Shown in pieces: positions 29,567 through 38,951 of a DNA stretch of 64,000 bases. The stretch is from Enoplosus armatus (Eukaryota; Chordata; Actinopteri; Centrarchiformes; Enoplosidae). The translations under genes and the position numbers were made by a program. Location: contig NC_092194.1 of NCBI RefSeq assembly GCF_043641665.1, forward strand, positions 15,606,798 through 15,670,797. Direction: 5' to 3'. How positions within the stretch are numbered: the stretch's first letter is position 1; each line of letters opens with the position of its first letter. A model generated the notes under the pieces. The model had not been told where the DNA came from. It saw nothing but the letters and a program-made list of their open reading frames with translations, and ran no database searches.

Positions 29567-30064
29567 TGAACACATTACTACCATGGTAGCCCAGACAGTA
29601 GTAATCTCCAGCATCTTCAGCCTGAACACCACTGATGGTCAGAGTGTAGTGAGAACCAGATCTACTGCCACTGAATCGAGACGGCGTTCCTGAGTTTAGA
29701 GTTGATGCTCTGTATATAAGAAGTTTGGGAGCCTGTCCAGGTTTCTGAAGATACCAACTGAGAGTAGCACCAATATTTGAACTCCCTGTGGCGCTGATGG
29801 CCACAGTCCCTCCAAGACTAACAGACTTGGATTTGTCAGTCTGAGTCAGAAAATTGTTGGCAGAAGACTCTGAAATGAGAAAAAAAAAATCTTAAGAAGA
29901 AATGTTGAACAGCCTATGAAGCAGTTCAGGTTATAAGAGAAGACAATTATAAACATATTAGTAAAAAGGGATTGCACAGACTGGATTTGCACCAAACATT
30001 GTCAACATCTCTCACCCTGACTCAGAAAACCCAACATGACCAGCAGAGTTATTGGCAACATCAT
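29567..30064 (-). CDS. IgL V segment, family V2, cassette C
   Basis: Leader exon 30064-30016, V exon 29869-29567. Reads [18 protein letters not shown] with Ala at the framework-1 Cys position; [11 protein letters not shown]2; [20 protein letters not shown] 29566-29539, consensus with 12-bp spacer. Nearly identical to V2-B outside CDR1 and CDR3 even though the neighbouring C exon is a different isotype. Confidence 0.92.
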
Positions 30065-30396
30065 CCTGATGCAGTTTTCAGTGTGAGTGCATGAAAACAG
30101 TTCAGACTCTCTGTGACATAAGAACTTAAACTCTGAGGAGCAGTGATGCATAAAATTCATGCAAAATATACTGAAGAAGGCAAACACACACCTGTTCTTG
30201 TGAAACAGAAAAAGCAGAGGTGACATAGAGGGAGAGTTCATCTTTTCCTCACGATCATTCGGCCATTTATTCAGAAAAGTACGTGAAGAAAACGTTGATC
30301 TTATGCTGCTTTATGTTCTTTTTCTTCATTGTGAACATTCTTCTTTTATTTTTGTCTCATCTCACATGACTTTGTGCTCATTAACAGATGAATGAC

Positions 30397-30409
30397 GCCC
30401 CCTGCTGGC
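30397..30409 (-). promoter_or_regulatory. CTCF-like motif upstream of V2-C
   Basis: GCCCCCTGCTGGC (plus strand), 333 bp upstream of the V2-C leader, same orientation as the others. Confidence 0.55.
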
Positions 30410-31139
30410 AAACTGCATCAACACTGGACTCAGAAATAACCGACAACATTTGATTGATTTGAATTTCTTTGTTTTCACATTCATTTTTGTCCTCCTCATA
30501 CCGGTGCAACATTAAGGATTATGGAAAAAGACACATGAGGTTGGTCACAGAAAGGCAGAGATTTAAATTCATTTTACCTCATTTTAGATCCTGCTCAGCG
30601 TTTTAGGTGACAAACCACCTGACGTTTCCCTCCACACTTCATCACAACATCAGGACAGGTTTAAACTTGAAGTAAAGTATAATATACTGTATTTATGATT
30701 CAGCTGAAGAAATGTTCATTTAAACATTTGTTTGGTGTACAACATCTTAGACATCTCCACAATGAATGTGTTGTACTTTGGATTGTTGTTTTGTGGTAAT
30801 AAAATGAGTCTGTTAGCATGAATAAGGGGAATATCACAATTCTTCTGTTCATGAACATGTTTTTATTTCACACTTTGGCAATGTAAACGCCTGTTTCCCA
30901 TGCCAATAATGTTAAGCATCTGTTTATAGATATGTAGAGTTTTTAAATGAGATAAGAGAACAACACTGATAGAAAATGTTGGACCACAGCTTTGAGAAAA
31001 ATGTGTGGAGCTCAGCAGAAAGATGTGATAAACTTTGGCTACAACTGCATTTCATTGTGCAAACCTCTATTGTAAAATGACAACAAGGCTGAACCTTGAA
31101 CCTTGAGTCAACTTAATTTTCATTCCATTCGATTTCTTG

Positions 31140-31680
31140 CTCAGTTAGATGAAAAGATCAGTACCACTCTCATGTTTGTATGGTAAATGTGCAGCTGCAG
31201 CCAGCAGCCGGTTAGCTCAGGATAAAGACCAGAAGCAGGAGGAAGCAGCTAGCCTTTCCTGAAGTTAGACAATCTTCCAATCAACACCTCTAAAGGCCAC
31301 TAATGAACTTCTGGTTTGTTCAATCTGTAAAAAAAAAAACCCTGAGGTCTCTGTCAGTTTCCTGCATCGTCCCATTGAATATGAGATTCCTGGAAATAGC
31401 TGGTTCCAGCCAAGAAAATACTTAACCCCTGTGACACTGCATGAATCTCTTTTCTACTTTGCTTTTTATGGAAGAAACAAAAAGGATGTGACATGTTAAT
31501 TAGTGAGCTTTAGAGGGTGGATTTTGTTTCCCAATATTTACAGTCTTTACGCTAAGCTAAGCTAACCGGCTGCTGGCTGAGAGTGATATCAGTCAGCAAG
31601 AAAGTAAATAAGCTTGAAAAGGTTAAATTAATTATTTCAAAGTGATAAACAACATGTTTATGTGTATTTAGGTTTTTAGG
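31140..31680 (+). mobile_element. Dispersed repeat family 2, second full copy
   Basis: Same content and 20-bp inverted repeats as 25693-26260 (left arm 31198-31217, right arm 31560-31579), differing in A-tract length (about 31329-31340) and scattered bases. It was carried here by the cassette duplication rather than a new insertion. Confidence 0.65.
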
Positions 31681-32001
31681 TTGAGCAAAAATATTCAGAC
31701 TTTCTTTTTATGATTTCTACTGATACAACTAATGTGTAAATATTACAGGATGATGGTTATAATGTTAGTTTCAGACATGTTTATATGGACTGAAAAGCAA
31801 AGTACATGAAATTATGAAATGTGTCAATCTATTAGTGTGTATCTGTAGTTGGTGCTTGGTGAGGTTCCTGTCAGCTCTGTGTTCAGTGGTCTGTGTCAGA
31901 GTCTCTTCCTCTTCAGCAGCTGCAGTCGGTTCCTGCTGTAACAGCTCAGTGTCTCTGCAGTCTGACTGAGGGAGGTTTTTGTACGACGACAAATCACTGT
32001 G

Positions 32002-32468
32002 TGAACACCACAGCACTGTTTATTTCATGAAGACTCTGACAGTAATAAACTGCTGCATCTTCAGTCTGAACTCCACTGATGGTCAAAGTGAAGTCAGGTT
32101 CAGATCCACTGCTGCTGAAACGACTTGGAGTACCAGATTGACGGCTACTTATTTTGTAAAACAGCAGTTTGGGAGGCTGTCCAGGTTTCTGCAGGTACCA
32201 GCTGAGATCATCATCAACTCCTGCACTGGCTGTGCAGCTCAGAGAGACCGTCTGTCCCACACCAACAGACTTTGATACAGGAGATTGAGTTACAGATGGA
32301 CTGGCACCTAAACCTGAAAAATAAAAAGTTTAAATACATTTTTTAAAAATGAGGTGTGAGTACAATCTACAATGTCAAACCATTCAAGTCAAGAGAAACA
32401 CACTACTTCTCACCTTGGAGTCCTAACAGCAGCGTGGTCAGCAGTGGAGTCAGTAACATCATCATCAT
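32002..32468 (-). CDS. IgL V segment, V3/V1 chimera
   Basis: Leader exon 32468-32414 (starts MMMM then [14 protein letters not shown]), V exon 32313-32002. FR1 to early FR3 are V3-type ([45 protein letters not shown]), as in 38479-38951, while the end of FR3, CDR3 ([20 protein letters not shown]), RSS and downstream flank are V1-type. The switch lies within about 32058-32096, where V1 and V3 are identical. Both Cys and the Trp are present. RSS 32001-31974: CACAGTG, 12-bp spacer, ACAAAAACC. Looks functional. Confidence 0.92.
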
Positions 32469-33155
32469 GATTCATCTCACTGTCAGAGAGACTGCACAGA
32501 CTTGACTCAGTGGTTCATCTTAAACTGGTTTAGGAGCAGTGATGCACAGCAGTCATTCAAAACACCACTTTCATAGTCAAACAAATAGCTGTGTTTGTGT
32601 GAGGAGAGACAATCTTCTCACTGGCTTTGTTTTAATATTGATCTTTACATAGCCAGGCTCCATTATATTATTTGTATCATTTAACAAAAGTTTTCTCTTA
32701 TTACGCTTCAGTCACATGGTGTCAAAGTTTTTTTTGTGCAAACCTCTGTTGTAAAATGACAACAAGGCTGAACCTTGAGTCAATTTAATTTTCATTCCAT
32801 TCGATTTCTTGCTCAGTTAGATGAAAAGATCAGTACCACTCTCATGTTTGTATGTTAAATGTTGAGCAAAAATATTCAGAATTTCTTTTTATGAATTCTA
32901 CTGATACAACTAATATGTAAATATTACAGGATGATGGTTATAATGTTAGTTTCAGACATGTTTATATGGACTGAAAAGCAAAGTACATGAAAATTATGAA
33001 ATGTGTCAATCTATTAGTGTGTATCTGTAGTTGGTGCTTGGTGAGGTTCCTGTCAGCTCTGTGTTCATTGGTCTGTGTCAGAGTCTCTTCCTCTTCAGCA
33101 GCTGCAGTCGGTTCCTGCTGTAACAGCTCAGTGTCTCTGCAGTCTGACTGAGGGA
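32469..33155. other. Spacer between chimeric V and V1-D
   Basis: Left part is unique V3 upstream flank; from about 32734 it repeats the inter-cassette spacer, with only the left remnant of repeat family 2 (about 32806-32862), as in the A-B spacer. Confidence 0.55.
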
Positions 33156-33183
33156 GGTTTTTGTACGATGACAAATCACTGTG

Positions 33184-33654
33184 TGAACACATCTGCACTG
33201 TTTATTTCATGGTAACTCTGACAGTAATAAACTGCTGCATCTTCAGTCTGAACTCCACTGATGGTCAAAGTGAAGTCAGAGCTGCTTCCACTGCCACTAA
33301 ACCGAGCTGGTGTTCCTGATTCACGAGTGCTCACATATGTTATTAGAAGCTTTGGAGGCTGTCCAGGTTTCTGTTGATACCAGAACATACCCTCATCTCC
33401 ATCAGACCATCTATAAACATCTCTGTTTGTTTTACAGGTGAGAGTGACAGTGGATCCTGGAGCAGATGTCACTACTGCAGGCTGAGTCACAGTCACCTGA
33501 CCGCTGCATCCTGCAGACAAAAACAAATTGTTCATTTATCAGCAGAAAGAAATGAGAGAAAAGGCAGCACATCATGTTTGAAATGTTGCTGAGTGAATCA
33601 ACCTGTAAAACAGCAGCAGGCCAGCGTCCAGATGAGGATGGTGATGAGAGTCAT
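33184..33654 (-). CDS. IgL V segment, family V1, cassette D
   Basis: Leader exon 33654-33603, V exon 33510-33184. CDR1 reads [13 protein letters not shown], close to V1-C; germline CDR3 [12 protein letters not shown] is close to V1-B. Both Cys and Trp are present, frame open. RSS 33183-33156: CACAGTG, 12-bp spacer, ACAAAAACC. The mixture of V1-B-like CDR3 and V1-C-like CDR1 suggests exchange between copies. Confidence 0.95.
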
Positions 33655-34354
33655 GGTGCTTGTGGTTTCTGCTGTGCTGACTGACAGATCTGAGTCCTGC
33701 AGTGTTGAACTCACAGGACTATAAACCTTCTCAGTTCACTGGAGGATCAGCTGACGATGCAAAGCCTCCTCTCTATGGAAATCATTTCTCTGCTCTCAAC
33801 ACACTGAAGGCAACGTGGGACACAAAATCAGGAGAAATACTGCTTGGATTTACACCATCTATGATCTTAATGGAACAGAAGAAAAGATTTATATTAGAAG
33901 TGCAGTTGAGGATTTAAGGATTTAAGGAGTTTGTGTCCACTGTGGTTGGTATGAAATGTCTGTTTGTTTGCCTTTAATTCACTTACAGCGTTTTAGTGTA
34001 GATACATAATATATTTCAGTTCTGCTTAATATGAGTTTTTTTAATCATCATCATGAAAAGCATCACGTTCATTGAATCATGTATCAACTGATATAAAACT
34101 GAGAAAAACGAGTTTGTTACAAGCAGACTGTGATCGTTTCTCTGTCAGGTGTAGAAAAGTGAAGCAAAACTAAAGAAATAATCTTCATTTATACAATAAT
34201 TTCAGTCCATATCATTAAACGAGCTTTGCAGATTCAATAAAGTATAAATATTTGTGTGTTATTCGAAAAAGCAGAGAGTTTTTTCAGTGGACAGATGCTT
34301 GTTCTCAGTGCAGGAGGTTTTTGTACGGCCACTTAATGAGTTTGTATCACTGTG

Positions 34355-34392
34355 GTGGACTTTCGGTGGAGGAACCAAACTCATCATTGACT
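34355..34392 (+). CDS. IgL J segment, cassette D
   Basis: Nonamer 34316-34324, 23-bp spacer, heptamer 34348-34354; reads [12 protein letters not shown], donor GTAAGT. Confidence 0.95.
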
Positions 34393-34845
34393 GTAAGTAT
34401 CACTGATTTATAATTTCTACGACATGAGAGATTATACTACATTTAGCTAAATAATGTGATAAATCAAGAAATTATTGTGGGTATTTTATATGTTGTGGAT
34501 ATTTTTTGTTATTTATTAAACTGGGCTGGAATCGCACTTTGGCATAAACTTTGTGCAGAGATTAATATTATTTCAATATTATAGATAATAATGTGAAATA
34601 TCTGCCAAACAACTTTAATATTCTTGTTTTATTTTCAATTGAAGTTTTGTATAACAAAATGTGGTTGTACACTTTTTTTTTAATGCTCAAAAAACAATAT
34701 CAGGTCACTTAATTTTTTGTTTTTGCAGTCAAACAGTTGTTAAAATGAAGTCTAATGTTCCAATAAAACAAATAAGTGAGTTTATATGAACATCCAGTGT
34801 AGCTGTCGTTTGCGTTCACAGTTCGTTAGTTTAAAGTGGTGAAAA

Positions 34846-34865
34846 GGAAGTGAAACAGACAGATG
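34846..34865 (+). promoter_or_regulatory. Ets-IRF composite plus E-box, cassette D
   Basis: GGAAGTGAAA 34846-34855 and CAGATG 34860-34865, same spacing as the other three cassettes. Confidence 0.55.
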
Positions 34866-35290
34866 ACAAAGTCTTTAACTGTATACAGACTTTACATTTG
34901 TTTAAACAAGAAAGTCATTGCAGGGATGAATTATTTACTGTCACACATTATAAATATAATACAAAGATTTCATTTAATGATCATTATTTCAAATGTTTGA
35001 GTACATTTACAGGTAAGTCATGTTGCATATTATTGTTTAATTCTTAGTGTCTCAGCAGAAGATTCATTACATTAAATGCAATAATGACAAAGTTTTACTG
35101 TTTTGTTGTATTTGTTAAACATTTCCTCCCATTGGTCAGCTCCTCTCCTCTGTCTGGTCACAGTATCCTGCACACAGCTGATCCACAGTAGTGTTAGCCT
35201 CTGTCAGGTATCATCAGTGTCTCATGTCCAGCTGTCTGTCCTACAGTGGAAGTTCATCTGCTCCTTGTGTGTCTCTGCTCTCCCCTCCAG

Positions 35291-35610
35291 CTGGCCCCAT
35301 GGTCAGGCCCTCAGTCTCTCTGCTTCCCCCCTCCTCTAAGCAGCTCTCTGGGGGCTCGGCCATGTTGGCCTGCCTGCTGACTGGCTACTCTCCTCAGGGA
35401 GCCGCGGTGAGCTGGGAGGTGGACGGTACAGAGGTGACAGAGGGCGTCCTGACCAGCTCAGAGGAGGAGAAGAGCGGACGCTACAGCAGCAGCAGCACCC
35501 TGAGCCTGAGCCGGGAGCGCTGGACGGAAGGAGAGCTGTACTCCTGCAAGGTCCTCCATCATGACCACACCCAGACCCAGTCCCTCCACAGGAGCCAGTG
35601 TGAGGGCTAG
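35291..35610 (+). CDS. IgL constant exon, isotype 1, cassette D
   Basis: Same C1-set domain as cassettes A and B with no difference seen by eye (SGPMVRPSVS start, MLACLL, SWEVDG, LYSCKV, SQCEG end). Stop TAG 35608-35610; polyadenylation signal AATAAA 35850-35855. Identity is kept although cassette C, with another isotype, lies between B and D. Confidence 0.95.
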
Positions 35611-36613
35611 AGGTGCTGGCTGAAGCCCAGGACAGGAGCTCTGTGTCGGGGGGGAGCAGGAGGAACACGCCTGCTGCTCTTATCAATATGAGTTTTAATG
35701 TTTGTAGAGGAAACTAAAGCTTTGTGTGACAGAGAACAACGCTGCTGTAAAGTGTTGGACAACAACAACTTAGAGAGTCGTGTGTGTAGCTCAGCAGCCG
35801 GATGTGAGTGTGCTTAATAACTGTCATGTTGATGACTGATGTCTTTGCTAATAAAGCTTCACTGATAAATGACTTCATGAAGAGTTTGGTCTTTTACCTG
35901 ATGAAGAATCGTGAGAAATGAAATGGTTTTATATCTTCAGGTGATACTCCTCTCTGTGGAAGATGAAAAGCTTTGGATTCATCATGTAAATATTAATGTC
36001 GCTCCTTTTTAATTTGGTAATGAAAGTGATATTACATATAGAAAAGAAAAGGAAAGAATGCACATTTCTATCAAGATAAAAAACTTGGACAATCATGTGA
36101 ACTTGAATATGTGATCAGGCAACATTAGTCTCTGACAGTAAATGTGAACAGATCGTGATGTGGTATCATTAGATTTTAAAGAATCTTTTGATTAATCTAT
36201 TAGTTTGAATCTGTGGTTTGTGCTTGGTGAGGTTACTATACCTGATAATACAGGAGATGGTTATATTTTTATCACATTTTGATATTTGAACATTTTCAGA
36301 ATTAAATCATTTGCAGCTAAATATTTTTGTCTTTAGTCAAACAATAATTTAACTTTCCCAGCTTACTCATAGAGACTGAATTAACTGACAAGTATATACT
36401 TTTAAAACTGTATATAGAGAGCCTGTAGAGCGCCTAGAGTTTTTTTTTAGTTTTATTTAGATTCATTGTGGTTCTGCTTGATGACTCTTGTGTTGCGTTC
36501 ACTGGACCGGTTATCCTCATCACTGTCTCTTCACCAACCCTCTGCACCTGCAGCAGGCCGTTTTCACTTCAGTCAAACTGAAGGAGGTTTTTGTACGGCT
36601 ATAAATCACTGTG

Positions 36614-37096
36614 TGAACGCTCCACCATGGGCACCCAGACAGTAGTAATCTCCAGCATCTTCAGTCTGAACACCACTGATGGTCAGAGTGTAGTGAGAAC
36701 CAGATCTACTGCCACTGAATCGAGACGGCGTTCCTGAGTTTAGAGTTGATGCTCTGTATATAAGAAGTTTGGGAGCCTGTCCAGGTTTCTGAAGATACCA
36801 ACTGAGATCAGCACCAATATTTGAACTCCCTGTGGCGCTGATGGTCACAGTCCCTCCAAGACTAACAGACTTGGATTTGTCAGTCTGAGTCAGAAAATTG
36901 TTGGCAGAAGACTCTGAAATGAGAAAAAAAAAATCTTAAGAAGAAATGTGAAGCAGTTCAGGTTATAATAGAAGACAATTATAAACATATTAGTAAAAAG
37001 GGATTGCACAGACTGGATTTGCACCAAACATTTTCAACATCTCTCACCCTGACTCAGAAAACCCAACATGACCAGCAGAGTTATTGGCAACATCAT
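36614..37096 (-). CDS. IgL V segment, family V2, cassette D
   Basis: Leader exon 37096-37048, V exon 36913-36614. Reads [18 protein letters not shown] with Ala in place of the framework-1 Cys; [11 protein letters not shown]2; [18 protein letters not shown] (V2 copies A-C have QAED). RSS 36613-36586, consensus with 12-bp spacer. Cassette similarity upstream of this gene ends near 37272, so this is the right edge of the array. Confidence 0.92.
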
Positions 37097-37271
37097 CCTG
37101 ATGCAGTTTTCAGTGTGAGTGCATGAAAACAGTTCAGACTCTCTGTGACATAAGAACTTAAACTCTGAGGAGCAGTGATGCATAAAATTCATGCAAAATA
37201 TACTGAAGAAGGCAAACACACACCTGTTCTTGTGAAACAGAAAAAGCAGAGGTGACTTAGAGGGAGAGTTC

Positions 37272-38450
37272 ATCATCTTGAGGATCATTTGGTCATTCAA
37301 AGCCGATCCCCATGTTTCTCATGTCTCATTAACAGGTGCCTGCCCCCCCCCCCTGCTGGTGGATCCACATTGAATGCAATATGAACTAACAGTGTTTTAG
37401 TAATTTAGATTACTTTTCTTGCTTTCATAATTTGTCATCCTGATAAAGGTGCTACATGTATTAGGACAAAAGTAAAACAGACACACAGAAGCACAGTGGC
37501 AGAGAGGCAAGGATGTAAACCCGTCCTACCTCAGTTTGTTATCTTGTCGGTCTGAAATTAGTGGAGGCCTGTTCAGTTCCAAATCGCATAAATCTATAGT
37601 AGCCTACATGTTACTTCACAGTAAATAAAATAAACTAGGTATTTTGCAGATGTTTTTGGGGCTTCTGCGAATAAAGCGCCATGGATTGATCCATGTTTTG
37701 TTCTAAAAATCACTTTTTATCTGCAATATGTAATCTGACAAACATCATGTTTGCATTGTCACTGTGAGCATGTTAGCATTTAGCTTATAGTCTGAATACA
37801 GTCTCACACAACTGCTAGTGGCTGTAGACTCTTAGTCTTGTTGATAATTACTGAAGATTACAGGTTATACCAGATACTTGTATATTTTATTAGGACCAAA
37901 CCCTGCATCCAGGCCACAGAGTAGAGACACAACATGTAGCGCTGAACTACAGGAGAGAAGACAAATCTAACATGCTATATGTCTCTTCAGGTCAACTCTC
38001 TGAGTCTTCATTGTAGTTTAATATTTAATATAATATATTATGCATCAGAAATACATCTACCATGCATTCTCCATTTTGTGTTGTTTCCCCGAAAATGTAC
38101 AGCACAGTGTCACAAAGTACTTTAGATTCTGTGTTAAAAGAGAAATAAATTAATAAATGTCTTCTGCATTCATTTCTGATCCTAGCTGCCTTTTTTGCTT
38201 AGTGAGGAAGACTGGGTGCACAATTGAACATCTGGAGTTGTAAAAGGGAACAAAACCTGACTGTGAGGGACATGGAAATCTTTCACTTCCCCTTTGACTT
38301 GGGATGAATTTACAGAAGTTCCTGTAAGTTGTGGTTGTGCTTTGGGTGACTGTGCTATGTTCAGGTGAGCAGTGGTGCATATCAGAATCTCCTGAAACAG
38401 GTCACAGCTGCAACACGATCTGCGATCTGTACGCAGTCTAATTTGAGGGA
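37272..38450. other. Spacer right of the cassette array
   Basis: Unique AT-rich sequence between V2-D and the V3 segment; apart from the CTCF-like motif no gene or repeat is recognised. Confidence 0.55.
37348..37362 (-). promoter_or_regulatory. CTCF-like motif upstream of V2-D
   Basis: CCCCCTGCTGGTGG on the plus strand (CCACCAGCAGGGGG on the minus) beside a C tract. The flanking DNA no longer matches the other cassettes, yet a CTCF-like core in the same orientation is present about 255 bp upstream of the V2-D leader. Confidence 0.5.
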
Positions 38451-38478
38451 GGTTTTTGTACGACTATATATCACTGTG

Positions 38479-38951
38479 TGCACAGGCCCACATATTCTGC
38501 CATACAGTAGTAATCTCCTGCATCTTCAGTCTGAACTCCACTGATGGTCAAAGTGAAGTCAGGTTGAGACCCACTGCTGCTGAAACGACTCGGAGTACCA
38601 GATTGACGACTACTTATTTTGTAAAACAGCAGTTTGGGAGGCTGTCCAGGTTTCTGCAGGTACCAGCTGAGATCATCATCAACTCCTGCACTGGCTGTGC
38701 AGCTCAGAGAGACCGTCTGTCCCACACCAACAGACTTTGATACAGGAGACTGAGTCACAGATGGATTGGCTGTCGATCCTGCAGAAAAATAACACATTGC
38801 TACTGTATGTAATATATTATATAAAGAACAATATCAATGTATCAGTTACAAAAGTTGGTTAGTGCCCTTGCTATAGTCAAATCAATCAAAAAAGTATCTC
38901 ACCCTGAATGCAGGCTGCCAGTATCAGCAGGAAAACCAGTAGCATCTTCAT
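38479..38951 (-). CDS. IgL V segment, family V3
   Basis: Leader exon 38951-38903 ([16 protein letters not shown]), V exon 38778-38479. Reads [69 protein letters not shown]. Framework Cys pair and Trp are present; germline CDR3 additionally ends in a Cys. RSS 38478-38451: CACAGTG, 12-bp spacer, ACAAAAACC. Its flanks are not shared with the cassettes. The nearest J-C on its left is cassette D, reachable by inversion; no J or C lies to its right. Confidence 0.93.

Larger units (their letters stand above)
30065..31973. other. Spacer between cassette C and the chimeric V
   Basis: Duplicate of the B-C spacer, including a second full copy of repeat family 2 and then the V1-type downstream flank that here leads into a V3-type segment. 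No gene is seen. Confidence 0.6.

Noticed and set aside
15206..37272. Regularly spaced repeats resembling a CRISPR-type or satellite array
   Set aside because: The period is 5-6 kb, with complete V, J and C genes in each unit; this is gene-cassette duplication in a vertebrate.
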